In this document: positions 1 to 13,842 of the stretch, in pieces
Numbering within the stretch: position 1 is the first letter of the stretch
How the letters are laid out: each line of letters begins with the position of its first letter
DNA from: AC-49 sp963817035
GTDB taxonomy: Bacteria; Actinomycetota; Thermoleophilia; Solirubrobacterales; Solirubrobacteraceae
Length of the DNA stretch: 64,000 nt
NCBI GenBank assembly: GCA_963817035.1
Contig: CAWFMM010000003.1
Coordinates: 310,001-374,000 of the forward strand
Reading direction: 5' to 3'
The notes under the pieces: model-generated
Databases searched by the model: none
Told to the model about the DNA's origin: nothing
The model's input: only the letters and a program-made list of their open reading frames with translations
Program-made: the position numbers and the translations under genes

Positions 1-687
1 CGCGAGCGGGACGAGCGCCCCGACCGGCGCAAAGACGATCGCCGCGTCCAAGGGCTGGGGGGGCAGATCCTCCGAGGCGCCGGCCCACACGGCGCCCTCG
101 CGTCGAGCGAACTCCTGCGCGACGTCGTCGCCGGCGCGCGTGAAGGCGTAGACCTCGCGGCCCTCCCAGGTCGCGACCTGGGCGAGGATGTGGGCGGCGG
201 CGCCGAACCCGTAGAGGCCGATCCGCTTGGCGTCGCCGCACATGCGAAACGCCCGGTAGCCGATCAGTCCGGCGCACAGCAGCGGCGCGGCGGAGAGACC
301 GTCGAACCCGTCGGGGATCGGGAAGCAGAACCGCCGGTCGGCGACCGCGTACTCGGCGAAGCCGCCGTCGATGTCACGCCCCGTGAACCGCGCCCTGCGG
401 CACAGGTTCTCCCGCCCCGAGCGACAGTAGCCGCATTCGCCGCACGTCCACCCGAGCCACGGGACGCCGACCCGGACGCCGGTCTCGTCGTCGATGCCGA
501 CGATCTGATGGCCGAGGACCCGCGGGAACCGCGCGATCTCGACCTCCCCATCGACGAGATGCAGATCGGTCCGGCAGACCCCGCAGGCATCGACGCGGAG
601 CAGCGCCTGCCCCGGTCCGGGGGTCGGCACCGGAAGATCGACGAGTTCGAGCGGCCGCCCGACTCCGGTGAGAACCATTGCGCGCAT
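1..687 (-). CDS. Zinc-dependent alcohol dehydrogenase, 3' end cut by window
   Basis: Medium-chain (MDR) zinc alcohol dehydrogenase that would interconvert an alcohol and an aldehyde with NAD(P)H. About 229 residues are visible and the frame runs open off the window edge. The N-terminal GroES-like domain has the catalytic-zinc Cys in CGVCRTDLH, the GHQ equivalent of the GHE motif, and the four structural-zinc cysteines in CGECGYCRSGRENLC. The Rossmann domain begins near IGLYGFGAAAH. The start is the ATG giving MRAMVLTGVG; a second ATG three codons in is possible. It begins 9 nt after the stop of the GNAT/acyl-CoA ligase gene, so it is probably the last gene of the NifJ operon. A role as terminal reductant sink is inferred. 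Confidence 0.85.
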   Translation of the reverse strand, partial: MRAMVLTGVGRPLELVDLPVPTPGPGQALLRVDACGVCRTDLHLVDGEVEIARFPRVLGHQIVGIDDETGVRVGVPWLGWTCGECGYCRSGRENLCRRARFTGRDIDGGFAEYAVADRRFCFPIPDGFDGLSAAPLLCAGLIGYRAFRMCGDAKRIGLYGFGAAAHILAQVATWEGREVYAFTRAGDDVAQEFARREGAVWAGASEDLPPQPLDAAIVFAPVGALVPLA

Positions 688-696
688 GGGCGAACC

Positions 697-3384
697 TCAG
701 GCTACGCCGGTGACCGACGGCAGCGGCGGCGCGGCCGTGTGCGGCTCGATGCGGACCCGGGCGTCGACCGCGAGCGGGCCGTCGGGCCGAGCAACGACGG
801 GGTTGAGGTCCATCTCGGCGATCTCGGGGTGAGCCTCGACAAGCGCGCCGACACGCTGCAGCAGCTGCTCGAGCCCGAGGATGTCGCAGACCGCGGCGCC
901 GCGGTAGCCGTCGAGCAGCGGGAACAGCTTGAGCGAGCGCAGCATCTCGCGGGCGTCGAGATCGGTCAGCGGCGTCAGTCGCACGGCGACATCGCCGAGC
1001 AGCTCGGCACTCGTGCCGCCGGCCCCGCATGCGACGAGCGGCCCGAAGGCGCGATCCTGGACGACGCCGACGATCAGCTCGACGCCGGCGGCCGCCATCT
1101 CCTGAATGAGGTAGCCCTCGACGCTCAGCCCGGCTTCGGTCAGCGTCGCGGCCATGACCGTCGCGGCGGGCGCCACCTCGTCGGTCGTCACGCCGATCCG
1201 AACGGCTCCGGCATCGGTCTTGTGCACGAGCCCGGGCGCAATCGCCTTGAGCGCGACGCGACCGCCCAGTTCGGCCGCCGCGCGCCCGGCACCGTCGGGA
1301 TCGGGCGCGATCCGCCACGCCGGCACGGGTATCCCGTAGCACTCGAGCAGGCTCGCGACATCGGCCGGCGCCAGCCAGCCGGCGCCGACGCCGAGCGCCC
1401 GGGCGATGACCGCGGCGGCCGCGTCGGGCCGGCAGTCGTCGAAGCTCGCGACGCGTCCGGCCGGCGCCTCGCGCCAGCGCCCGTAGCGACACGCATGCCC
1501 GAGGGCGCGGGCCGCGTCCTCGGGGAAGTCGAACACCGGGATCGGCCGATCAGGGCGGCCCAGCGCGAGCGGCACGCCGCCGTCGGCCATGAAGACGGTA
1601 GCCAGCGAGACGTCCGCCGGCAGGCACTCGGCGGCCTCGGAGATCGCGGCCGCGACCTCCTCGGGCCGGGTGATCAACGGCGGCACGAAGATCGCGATGA
1701 TCGCGTCGGTCTCGCCGGAATGCCCAACCGCCTCGATCGCGCGCCGGAAGTCCTGCGCGCCGGCGGTGGCGATCATGTCCACGGGATCGGTGCTCGAGGC
1801 CTCCGCAGGCAGGAAGGACGAGAGACGCTGGCGCAGCGCGGCGCTGAACTCGACCACCTCGAGGCCGCTCGTCTCGCACGCGTCACTGCACAGGATGCCC
1901 GGGCCACCCGCGTTGGTGATGATCGCCACGCGGTTGCCGCGCGGCGCGGGCTGCGACGACAGGAGCGCCGCGACGTCGAGGAGCTCGCCGAGCGTCTCGG
2001 TGCGGATCACCCCGGCCTGGCGGAACAACGCATCGACAGTGACGTCCGACGCGGCGAGCAGGGCGCCCGTGTGCGACGACGTCGCACGGGCGCCGGCCGG
2101 CGAGCGACCGCTCTTGACCGCGGCGATCGGCTTCGTGCGCCCCACCTGGCGGGCGATGCGGGCGAACTTCCGCGGGTTCCCGAACGACTCGAGGTACAGG
2201 AGGATCGCCGCGGTCTCGGTGTCCTGCTCCCAGTATTGGAGGAAGTCATTGCCCGACAGGTCGGCCTTGTTGCCGATTGATACGAACGCCGACAGACCGA
2301 GCCGCAGCCGATTGGCGGCGTCGACGATCGCGATCCCCAGCCCACCGCTCTGCGACAGGAAGCCGATGCGGCCCGCGGTCGGCGCGCGCGGCATGAACGT
2401 GGCGTTGAGCCGGACGTCCGGCGCCATGTTCAGCACACCGAGGCAGTTCGGCCCGACGAGACGCATCCCGTGCATGCGACAGACCTCGACCAGCTCCTGC
2501 TGGCGAACAGCGCCGTCGGGGCCCGACTCACCGAAGCCGGCGGAGATGACGACGAGGCTGCGGACACCGGCAGCGCCGCACTCGCGCGCGACGCCGACGA
2601 CGAGCGCCGCCGGCACGGCGATCACCGCGAGCTCGGCGTCGCCGGCGACCTCGCTGATCGATCCGTGGGCGGGCAGACCCTGAACCTCCTGTGCCGACGG
2701 ATTGATCGGGTACAGCTCTCCCTCGTACCCGCCCGCGACGATGTTGTGGACGATCTCGCCGCCGACCGTCCCGCGGCGCCGCGAAGCGCCGATCACGGCG
2801 ACCGACCGGGGGGCCAGCACGCTACGGACCGCCGCGACGCTGGCGATCGTGTCGCGCGCTTCGAAGCGCGCGCGGCCGTCGTCGCTGAGCACCGTCGGCA
2901 GCCGGACGGAGACGACGTCGGGAGCCGAGTGAACCTCGACCGGGAAGCCACTCTCGCGAAAGACCCCGATCATGCGGTGGTTCTCCGGCAGCGTGATGGC
3001 GTTGAACGTCGCGATGCCGTGGTCGTGGGCGTGGGCGGCGAGGTGGCCGAGCAGCGTGGTCGCCAGCCCCTGGCCCTGGCGGCCGTCGGCGATCGCGAAC
3101 GCGACCTCGGCACAATCGTCGCCCTCGCGCACATAGCCCGCGTGGCCGATGATGTCGCCCTGCTCGCCGCTGATCGCGATCAGGCCGTAGGCGTCGTCGC
3201 CGTCGGCGTCGACGTCGACGGCGCGGCGGGCCTGGGCGCCGAGATCCGTCGCGGCGGAGAAGAAGCGCAGCGCGCGGGAGGACACCGACAGGCCGTCGAG
3301 GAACACGTGCATCAGATCCGCGTCGTCGCGACGCACCGGGCGAACCGTCGCCGTGGAGCCATCGCGTAGGACGATCTCGGTCAT
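697..3384 (-). CDS. Bifunctional GNAT acetyltransferase / ADP-forming acyl-CoA ligase (Pat-like)
   Basis: 895 residues. Residues about 10-150 form a GNAT domain with the acetyl-CoA loop RQGQGLATTLL. Residues about 190 onward are an NDP-forming acyl-CoA synthetase: a CoA-binding Rossmann fold (SVAVIGAS at 195), ligase-CoA subdomains, and a C-terminal ATP-grasp half (ALKAIAPGLVHKTD). The phospho-histidine motif SSHTG is intact (His438). The family includes lysine acetyltransferases that modify acyl-CoA synthetases, and acetate-forming ligases that make ATP. The N-terminal GNAT order matches Streptomyces PatA-type proteins rather than enterobacterial Pat. The retained histidine means acetyl-CoA to acetate plus ATP is possible, which fits the upstream NifJ. 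The ATG overlaps the stop of the DHODH-like gene by 4 nt. Confidence 0.88.
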   Translation of the reverse strand: MTEIVLRDGSTATVRPVRRDDADLMHVFLDGLSVSSRALRFFSAATDLGAQARRAVDVDADGDDAYGLIAISGEQGDIIGHAGYVREGDDCAEVAFAIADGRQGQGLATTLLGHLAAHAHDHGIATFNAITLPENHRMIGVFRESGFPVEVHSAPDVVSVRLPTVLSDDGRARFEARDTIASVAAVRSVLAPRSVAVIGASRRRGTVGGEIVHNIVAGGYEGELYPINPSAQEVQGLPAHGSISEVAGDAELAVIAVPAALVVGVARECGAAGVRSLVVISAGFGESGPDGAVRQQELVEVCRMHGMRLVGPNCLGVLNMAPDVRLNATFMPRAPTAGRIGFLSQSGGLGIAIVDAANRLRLGLSAFVSIGNKADLSGNDFLQYWEQDTETAAILLYLESFGNPRKFARIARQVGRTKPIAAVKSGRSPAGARATSSHTGALLAASDVTVDALFRQAGVIRTETLGELLDVAALLSSQPAPRGNRVAIITNAGGPGILCSDACETSGLEVVEFSAALRQRLSSFLPAEASSTDPVDMIATAGAQDFRRAIEAVGHSGETDAIIAIFVPPLITRPEEVAAAISEAAECLPADVSLATVFMADGGVPLALGRPDRPIPVFDFPEDAARALGHACRYGRWREAPAGRVASFDDCRPDAAAAVIARALGVGAGWLAPADVASLLECYGIPVPAWRIAPDPDGAGRAAAELGGRVALKAIAPGLVHKTDAGAVRIGVTTDEVAPAATVMAATLTEAGLSVEGYLIQEMAAAGVELIVGVVQDRAFGPLVACGAGGTSAELLGDVAVRLTPLTDLDAREMLRSLKLFPLLDGYRGAAVCDILGLEQLLQRVGALVEAHPEIAEMDLNPVVARPDGPLAVDARVRIEPHTAAPPLPSVTGVA

Positions 3385-4390
3385 CGCGACCGTTCGCCGC
3401 CACGGTTGGCATCGCGCAGCGCGCTCACGTAGAGCGCCCGTTCGTAAGCCGCCTCATCGGCGCCGGTTGCCACGGCGAGCTTCCCGCGCACGTCGCCGAC
3501 CGCGGCAAACCCCTTGCGCGCCATCCATTCGCACAACCCGTCCAGCAGGACGGTCGCGTAGGCAGGTCCGTGGCGCAGCAACGCCGATGTGGTCATGACG
3601 ACATCCGCGCCCGCCAGGAGATAGGCGGCGACGTCGGCCGGTCCCTCGACCCCGGTCGTCGCCGCCAGCGCGGCGCGCACGCGTCCGTGCAGGAGCGCGA
3701 TCCACGTGCGCGGGAGCCGAGCCTCGGCCGCACTGGAGAGATCCACCCCCGCAACCACCGCCAGCGTCTCGGCGTCGATGTCGGGGTACAGGAACCGGTT
3801 GAAGAGCACGAGCCCGTCCGCACCAGCCTCGTCGAGCGCGAGCGCCATCGCGCCGGTCGAGCTGAAGTACGGGCCGAGCTTGACCGCCACCGGAACGCCG
3901 ACCGCGGACTTGACCTGTGTCACGACGTCGACGTGGCGCTGCTCGACGTCGCGGCCGCGTATGTGCGGGTCGCCGGGAAGGTAGGAGATGTTCAGTTCGA
4001 TCGCCGCGGCGCCGGCATCCTGCATCGCGCGGGCGTAGCGCGCCCAGCTGGCGGGCGTGACGCCGTTGAGGCTGGCGATGACCGGTACGTCGACAGCGCT
4101 CGCCGCACGCTCGAGCAGGCTCAGATAGCGACGCGGGCCCGGCTCGCCTTCGGCCTCGGGCGGGAGATACGACAGCGACTCGGCGAAGCTCTCGGTGCCG
4201 GCCTCCGCCAGCCGCGTGTTGAGCTGCGCCTCGCGCTGCAGCTGCTCCTCGAACAGCGAGTAGAGCACCACCGCTCCGACGCCCGCGTCGGCCAGGCGCC
4301 GCACCCCGTCCACGGTCTTCGACAACGGCGACGCCGAGGCGACGACCGGGTTGCGCAGGGCGAGCCCCATGTAGTCGGTGGCCAGCTCCA

Positions 4391-4391
<1 letters not shown>
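3381..4391 (-). CDS. Dihydroorotate dehydrogenase-like flavoprotein
   Basis: 336-residue TIM-barrel protein of the DHODH family (FMN fold). Visible elements are the N-terminal LRNPVVASASPLSKTVDG, NGVTPASW, the substrate/FMN segment ELNISYLPGDP, VAVKLGPYFSS, and the C-terminal phosphate-binding TGVEGPADVAAYLLAGAD. It is probably not the pyrimidine enzyme: this subgroup is commonly found next to nifJ, and here its ATG overlaps the nifJ stop by 1 nt (TGATG). Its 3' end overlaps the GNAT/ligase gene by 4 nt. The likely role is electron transfer or reduction of an unknown substrate coupled to ferredoxin or NAD(P)H; this is inferred from position. Confidence 0.82.
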
Positions 4392-7956
<3,565 letters not shown>

Positions 7957-7960
<4 letters not shown>

Positions 7961-9603
7961 TCGGAGTGACCGACCATCTCGATCGCGTGGACCGGGCACT
8001 GCTCGAAGCAGGCGCCGCAGCCGGTGCAGCGGTCGTATTCGAAGCGGTAGCGATGGCCGAGGCCGAGCTTGATCACGGCGTCCTCCGGGCATGCCCCGAC
8101 GCAACCGTCGCACTCACAGCAATTGCCGCACGACAGGCAGCGGCCCGCCTCGAACGTCGCCTGTCCGAGGTCGAGGCCACCGGTGACCTCGGCGAACCCG
8201 GTGACCCGCTGCGCCGGCGCCAGCTCGGGCTGGGTGCGCACCGGGGCGTCGCCGAAGAACCACGGGTTCAGCAGGTCGAACGTCGCCACGTCGTGCTTGT
8301 GCGGGCTCGCGGCGGGCGCTCCCGTCAGCCATGCGTCGATGTGGCGGGCGGCCTTCTTGCCGTGCCCGACGCCGACCGTCACCGTCCGCTCGCTGGGCAC
8401 CATGTCTCCGCCGGCGAACACCCCGGGGCAGCCCGTCATCAGCGACGACGAGACGATCACCGTGCCGTCGGGCTCGAACTCCACCTCCGGCACGGCACGC
8501 AGGAAGGCGGTGTCGGCCTCCTGGCCGAGCGCCAGGATCACCGTGTCGGCGGCGAGCGTCTCGAAGCGGCCGGTCGGCTGGGGATACCCCGACTCGTCGA
8601 GCTCCATCGCCTCGACCTCCAGCGCCGGCCCGTCGAACGCCGTGATCGTCCGCAGCCAGTTGATCCGCACGCCCTCGCGCTCGGCATCGTCGGCCTCCTC
8701 GGCATGGGCGGGCATCTGCTCGCGGGTGCGGCGGTAGACGATCAGCGCCTCGTCGGCGCCCATCCGGCGGGCCACGCGGGCCGCGTCCATCGCCGTGTTG
8801 CCGCCACCGTAGACCGCGACCCGGCGCCCGATGGCGGGCCGCTCGCCCGAGGCGACGCCGCGCAGGAACGACACCGCATCGACGATCCTGCCCGCGTCGC
8901 GAGCGGGGATGTCGATGCGCTTGGACAGGTGCGCGCCGACCGCGACGAAGACGGCGTCGAAGCGGCCCTCCCGCCGCTCGGCCGCGAGGTCGCCGACCGA
9001 GTGCGCGGCGGTCATCCGCACGCCGAGCGCCGCGATGCGGTCGACCTCGCCGGTCAGGATGTCGCGCGGCATCCGGTAGGCGGGAATGCCGTAGCGCATC
9101 ATGCCGCCGGCCTGCTCCCCTGAGTCGCGGATCTCGACCTCGTGGCCCAGCCGGGCCAGGTGGTAGGCGGCGGACAGGCCGCTCGGCCCCGCACCGATCA
9201 CGAGCACCCGACGGCCGCTGGGCGGCGGCGGGGGGTTTAGCGCCCAGCTGCGCTCAAGCGCAAGGTCACCGAGAAACCGCTCGATCGCATGGATCGATAC
9301 CGCGCTGTCGAGCTCCGCGCGGTTGCAGACCCCCTCGCACGGGTGGTAACAGACGCGCCCGTGGATCGCCGGGAACGGGTTGTCGGCCACCAGCTCACGC
9401 CACGCCTGCTCGTGGCGGCCGGCCTCGGTGTGCGCCAACCACGCCTGGATGTTCTCCCCGGCCGGGCAGCCGGCGTTGCACGGCGGCAGCAGGTCGACAT
9501 AGACCGGGCGCCGCTCGCGGGTCGGACCGGCGCGAGAGTGTCCGTGCACCAGGTCCGGCAGGGGTGTTAGGTCTTGCCGCGGGCGCGTTGGCTGGTCAGA
9601 CAT
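7957..9603 (-). CDS. GltD-like NAD(P)-dependent oxidoreductase with Fe-S clusters
   Basis: 548 residues, related to the glutamate synthase small subunit and NfnB-type flavoproteins. The N-terminal cysteine-rich Fe-S region includes CNAGCPAGENIQAWL and CYHPCEGVCNRAEL. The FAD site is VIGAGPSGLSAAYHLARLG and the NAD(P)H site is VYGGGNTAMDAARVARRMGA. The C-terminal tail adds two 4Fe-4S motifs (CECDGCVGACPEDAV and CTGCGACFEQCPVHAI), which plain GltD lacks. It probably moves electrons between NAD(P)H and the ferredoxin reduced by NifJ, whose GTG overlaps its stop. No large glutamate synthase subunit is nearby, so glutamate synthesis is unlikely. Its ATG overlaps the fadD stop by 8 nt. Confidence 0.85.
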
Positions 9604-11407
9604 CGTAGAGCGCTTCGAAGCGCTTGTGATAGCGCTCGTTGACGGCCGGCCGACGGACCTTCAGCGTCGGCGTCAGCTCGCCGTCGGCCTGCGTCAGGTC
9701 ACGCTCGAGGACGTCGAAGCGCTTGACCTGCTCGATCGTCGCGAACGCGGTGTTGACCGCGTCGATCGACTCTCGCAGCACGGCGCGCACTGCGGGATCG
9801 TCGCGCAGGTCGGCCACGTCGGCCTTGGCGACGCCCGCGTGCTCGGCCAGGGCCGTGGCCTGTTCGGGATCGAGCGTGACGAGCGCGACGAGGTAGGGCT
9901 TGTTGTCGCCGTAGACGACGGCGTGGGAGATCCAGCGCGTCTCCTGGAGCATCGTCTCGATGTTCGCCGGCGCGATGTTCTTGCCCGAGGACGTGATGAT
10001 CAGATCCTTCTTGCGGCCCGTGATCGTCAGGTAGCCCTCGTGGTCGATCACTCCGAGGTCGCCGGATGACAGCCAGCCGGCGTTGTCGACCATCCCGCGC
10101 GTGGCCTCGGCGTCGTGGAAGTAGCCCGGCGACACGTTGGGGCCGCGCATGAGGATCTCCCCGTCGTCGGCAATCCGCACCTCCATGCCGGGCAGGGGCC
10201 GCCCGACGGTTCCGAAGCGGTGGGCCGCGACCGTGTTGAGCGTCGCCGCCGCACACGTCTCGGTCATGCCGTAGCCCTCGAGGATCGTGATGCCGCACGC
10301 GTCGAAGAAGTCCAGCACCTCCCGGCCGATCGGCGCGGCGCCGGTGAGGGCGCTGGCGAGGCGCCCGCCGAACAGCGCCTGCACCTTGGCCAGGACGAGC
10401 CTGTGGGCGACGGCATACTCGAGTCGCTCCAGCGCGTTCAGACTCCGCCCGGCGTCATGTGCGGCACTGGCTCGGGCGCCGACCCCGAACGCCCGGTTGA
10501 AGATCGCGCGGCGCACCGGATCTGCGGCCTCGAGGTTCGCAAGCGCGACGGTGCGGATCTTCTCGAACAGCCGCGGGACGGACGGGAAATGCGTCGGGCG
10601 GGCCTCGCGCAGGTCGTCGAGGAGCCTGGCCGCGTCGCCGCCCCAGAACGCGAGCTCGCCGCCGACCTTCAGAGCGACGAACTGCACCACCCGCGCCAGC
10701 ACGTGCGCCAGCGGCAGGAACATGAACACCACCGGCTGCTCGCCGTCGTCGAGCACCAGCTGATCCTCATACATCGCGACCGTCGCCACGATGTTCGCGT
10801 GGGTGATGACGCTGCCCTTGGGTGGCCCCGTCGTGCCCGATGTGTAGACGATCGTCGCCGCATCGCCGGGCGCGATGGTGGCCGTCGCGGCGGCGAGCCG
10901 GCCGGCGTCGACACGCGCACCGCCGGTTCGCAACTCGGCGAGCGAGATCACGCCGTCGACCGGGGCCGCCAGGGACATCACGATCACGTGCTCGAGATCC
11001 GGGCATTGGTGGCGCACGCCGAGGATCTTCGCCAGCTGGACGTCGTTCTCGACGATCACCGCGCGTGCGCCCGAGTTCTCCAACACGTGGCGGCACTCGC
11101 CGGGCGAGTTGGTGTGGTAGATCGGAACGACAACCGCGCCCGCGCCCAGCGCGCCGAGGTCGGCCAGCGTCCACTCGGGCGTGGTTCCGGCCAGGATCGC
11201 GACGCGCTCTCCGGTTCGGATGCCGAGGTCGATCAGGCCACGGGCGGTCTCGGTCGCCCGGGCGTGGACGTCCATAAAGCTCAGTTGCGACCAGCCGCCG
11301 TCGCGTCGCATACGGATCGCGGGACCGTCCCGATCCGCCGCCGCGGCGATCATCGCCGGCAGCGTCGCGGGACTCGTGGCGAGCGCGGAGACAGCGGCGA
11401 CGAGCAT
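9596..11407 (-). CDS. Long-chain acyl-CoA synthetase (AMP-forming, FadD15-like)
   Basis: 603 residues with the usual motifs of AMP-forming ligases: the P-loop YTSGTTGPPKGSVITH, the adenine-binding ILEGYGMTETCA, the hinge GDLGVIDHEGYLTITGRKKD, and SSGKNIAPANIE. It activates a fatty or carboxylic acid with ATP and CoA. An ATG 17 codons further upstream is possible, but MLVAAVSALATSP fits the family better. It is the first gene of the minus-strand operon, overlaps the GltD-like gene by 8 nt, and its promoter must lie in the 228 nt shared with the divergent trehalose synthase. A link between acyl-CoA formation and the downstream redox genes is inferred only from co-transcription. Confidence 0.9.
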   Translation of the reverse strand: MLVAAVSALATSPATLPAMIAAAADRDGPAIRMRRDGGWSQLSFMDVHARATETARGLIDLGIRTGERVAILAGTTPEWTLADLGALGAGAVVVPIYHTNSPGECRHVLENSGARAVIVENDVQLAKILGVRHQCPDLEHVIVMSLAAPVDGVISLAELRTGGARVDAGRLAAATATIAPGDAATIVYTSGTTGPPKGSVITHANIVATVAMYEDQLVLDDGEQPVVFMFLPLAHVLARVVQFVALKVGGELAFWGGDAARLLDDLREARPTHFPSVPRLFEKIRTVALANLEAADPVRRAIFNRAFGVGARASAAHDAGRSLNALERLEYAVAHRLVLAKVQALFGGRLASALTGAAPIGREVLDFFDACGITILEGYGMTETCAAATLNTVAAHRFGTVGRPLPGMEVRIADDGEILMRGPNVSPGYFHDAEATRGMVDNAGWLSSGDLGVIDHEGYLTITGRKKDLIITSSGKNIAPANIETMLQETRWISHAVVYGDNKPYLVALVTLDPEQATALAEHAGVAKADVADLRDDPAVRAVLRESIDAVNTAFATIEQVKRFDVLERDLTQADGELTPTLKVRRPAVNERYHKRFEALYDV

Positions 11408-11635
11408 GGTCCGATGCTGCGCGTTGGACCGCTCCGGCGCATCGGTGCAATCCCGCATCGTGACGCGTGCAAACCACCGATGCGCAGCCGGCGAGGCGGT
11501 CGTACGGTCACCGCACCCCGGACATGAGGACGTTGTGATGTTGCATCTCGCTCGCCTCTCCATCGCCACGCCCACGGCCACGCTCACGCTGTGGGCCGTC
11601 CGCGTGCTGCCCGCGCTGCGCCGCGGTGGCCTGAC

Positions 11636-13081
11636 GTGTCGTCGCTGACCACGGTGGAGATCGCTCCGCTGCCGCTGGAGCGCTTCCGCGAGGTCCTCGA
11701 CGAGGACGGCTATCGCGACCTGATCGCGCTCGCCCAGCGCGCGCGGGCGCTCCTCGAGGGTCGCGTCGTGTGGTGCGCGAACTCGACCGCCCACGGCGGC
11801 GGCGTCGCCGAGATGCTGCGATCGCTGCTGGCGTTCACGCGCGGCGCCGGTGTCGACACACGCTGGATCGTGATCGACGGCACGCCTGAGTACTTCGCGC
11901 TGACCAAACGCCTGCACAACTGCCTGCACGCCGCTGCGGGTGCGATTGCGCCGGGGACCGAGGACCGCGTGGCCTACGAGGCGATCACCGATCGTGCGGC
12001 CACAGACCTCGCCGCCTTGGTCACGCCCGGCGACGTGGTGATCCTGCACGACCCCCAGACGACGGGCATGGCGCCGGCCATGGGCGAGGCCGGCGCGATC
12101 GTCGTGTGGCGCTCGCACGTCGGCATCGACGTCCCCGACGACGCGACGCGTGGCGCCTGGGAGTTCCTCGAGCCCTACCTGTCCGCCGCCGACGCCTATG
12201 TGTTCTCACGCGACAGCTACGCGTGGGACGTACTCGATCCACGACGCGTCGTCGTCATCCCCCCGTCGATCGACGTCTTCTCGGTCAAGAACCAGGCGCT
12301 GGACGCGGACCAGGTGGCCGGCATCCTGACCGCGATCGGCCTGCTCGACGGCGCCCCCGGGAACGCGACCTTCCCACGCTCCGGTGCGGGGCCCGGACGG
12401 GTGAGGCGTCGCGCGGACATCACCCAGGAGGCGCCGCTGGCTCCGGGTGACCGCGTCGTGACGCAGGTCTCGCGCTGGGATTGGCTCAAGGATCCGGTCG
12501 GGGTCCTCGAGGGCTTCTCCGCCGGGACCGCATCCATTCTCGACACTCATCTCGTGCTCGCCGGCCCGCCCGCCGGGGGCGTGCCCGACGACCCTGAGGG
12601 CGCCGTCGTGCTGACCGAGGTGATCGCTGCGTGGCGTGATCTGCCGGCCGAGTCGCGCGGCCGTGTTCACATTGCCTGCCTGCCGATGGAGGACGCCGAC
12701 GAGAACGCGGCGATGGTCAACGCACTGCAGCGCTACGCCGACGTCGTCGTCCAGAAGTCGATCGCCGAGGGCTTCGGGCTCACCGTGGCGGAGGCGATGT
12801 GGAAGTCCCGGCCCGTCGTGGTCGGCGGGGTCGGGGGCATCCTCGACCAGGTGACCGATGGCGTCAACGGACTCGTCATCGACCCCACCGATCTGGCCGC
12901 CTTCGGCGCCGCCACCGCCCGGCTGCTGACCGATCCGCAGCTCGCCGTGCGACTGGCGCGCTCGGGGCGCGATCGCGTCGAGCGCGACTACCTCGAGCCG
13001 CGCCATCTCCACCAATGGGTCGACCTCGTCGAGCACGTCCTGACGACGGCGAGCCGGGCCACCGGCGGCCCGGTCCGCTGA
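11636..13081 (+). CDS. Trehalose synthase, GT4 family (TreT-like)
   Basis: 481-residue retaining GT-B glycosyltransferase resembling TreT, which joins glucose from NDP-glucose to glucose to form trehalose. The N-terminal glycine-rich NSTAHGGGVAEML and the acceptor-side WRSHVGIDVPDD are typical. The donor site is KSIAEGFGLTVAEAMWKSRP followed by GGILDQVTDGVNGLVID. Residues about 240-275 include a Pro/Gly/Arg-rich linker between the two Rossmann domains. I chose the GTG at 11636 because it has GGTGG upstream and gives the family N-terminus; a GTG at 11591 would add 15 residues. A short 36-codon frame at 11538 overlaps the start and is unlikely to be a gene. Trehalose suggests osmotic or desiccation stress. 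Confidence 0.82.
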   Translation: MSSLTTVEIAPLPLERFREVLDEDGYRDLIALAQRARALLEGRVVWCANSTAHGGGVAEMLRSLLAFTRGAGVDTRWIVIDGTPEYFALTKRLHNCLHAAAGAIAPGTEDRVAYEAITDRAATDLAALVTPGDVVILHDPQTTGMAPAMGEAGAIVVWRSHVGIDVPDDATRGAWEFLEPYLSAADAYVFSRDSYAWDVLDPRRVVVIPPSIDVFSVKNQALDADQVAGILTAIGLLDGAPGNATFPRSGAGPGRVRRRADITQEAPLAPGDRVVTQVSRWDWLKDPVGVLEGFSAGTASILDTHLVLAGPPAGGVPDDPEGAVVLTEVIAAWRDLPAESRGRVHIACLPMEDADENAAMVNALQRYADVVVQKSIAEGFGLTVAEAMWKSRPVVVGGVGGILDQVTDGVNGLVIDPTDLAAFGAATARLLTDPQLAVRLARSGRDRVERDYLEPRHLHQWVDLVEHVLTTASRATGGPVR

Positions 13082-13179
13082 CCGTCAGTCGCGATCCGAT
13101 CATCCCGGGGCAAAGTACGGACGCCAACGCGACGGGGTTACCGATGCCGGGGGGGCACGCGGGATGGAACCATCGCTTC

Positions 13180-13842
13180 ATGGTTTGGCATCCCTCCGTC
13201 GGGCTCGTTGCGGCGACTGCACTGCTCGCCTTTCCCTCGGGTGCGCTGGGCGCGACCGGCACGGGCGGATTCGCCGTCTCGTCCCCCGCCGGATCGGGAA
13301 CACAGGCCGCACACCTGCACTTCTGGCTTGCGCCGGGTTACAGGCAGCTCGTCGGTGCGCTCGGAGGCAACCCGTTGATCGGAGACTTCCGCAGACCCGT
13401 ACCGCAATCCAGCCGGCACGCCTGCGTCGATGATCTCGAGGCGGTCGGACGCGCTCGACATGCCCCGCCGGTTCGCCGCGGCGACCGCGTGCAGCTCGTG
13501 CAGGGCAATGAGCCGGGCCCGGGCGCCCGCTCGAAGTACGTGCGCGTGGTGCGTTGGGGACACACCGGCGCGCTTCGCTGGTACGTCGGACCGACGTGGT
13601 CCTGGCCGCGGACCTCACCAGACCCAAAGCGCACCGAGCTCGCTGCGGTCGCGGCCATGCGGGCACCAACGCGATTCGTTTCACCGCGGCGACCGTGGGC
13701 TGTCGTGACGATCAGTCTGACCTCGTCGTGTCAAGAAGCGCAGCCCATACGGATCCGCGAACTCAGCCACGCGATCCGTACGTCGCGCATCGTCGCCGGA
13801 CGCGCCCACGCCGCGCAGGGCGTCTCGACCGAGACGGCATGA
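13180..13842 (+). CDS. Hypothetical secreted protein
   Basis: 220 residues, not recognised. The start at 13180 gives a classic signal peptide (MVWHPSVGLVAATALLAFPS, then GALGATG). An upstream in-frame ATG at 13144 would add 12 polar residues before it. The mature part is basic and rich in Arg, Pro and Trp (WGHTGALRWYVGPTWSWP) and has only two cysteines. Third positions are G/C-rich like the neighbours, which supports coding, but an opposite-strand frame over 13138-13563 is equally open, so it is not certain. It follows treT by about 100 nt with no clear ribosome site. Confidence 0.45.
   Translation: MVWHPSVGLVAATALLAFPSGALGATGTGGFAVSSPAGSGTQAAHLHFWLAPGYRQLVGALGGNPLIGDFRRPVPQSSRHACVDDLEAVGRARHAPPVRRGDRVQLVQGNEPGPGARSKYVRVVRWGHTGALRWYVGPTWSWPRTSPDPKRTELAAVAAMRAPTRFVSPRRPWAVVTISLTSSCQEAQPIRIRELSHAIRTSRIVAGRAHAAQGVSTETA

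Noticed and set aside
190..2280. Long open frame (696 codons) on the plus strand
   Set aside because: It is antisense to the GNAT/acyl-CoA ligase and ADH genes, very Arg/Asp/Gly-rich, and caused by the GC3 bias of those genes.
11538..11648. 36-codon frame before treT as a leader peptide
   Set aside because: No regulatory codon run or attenuator-type hairpin pair was seen; probably chance.
13138..13563. Opposite-strand gene over the secreted hypothetical
   Set aside because: No recognisable domain, start site or signal; the plus frame has a clear signal peptide.
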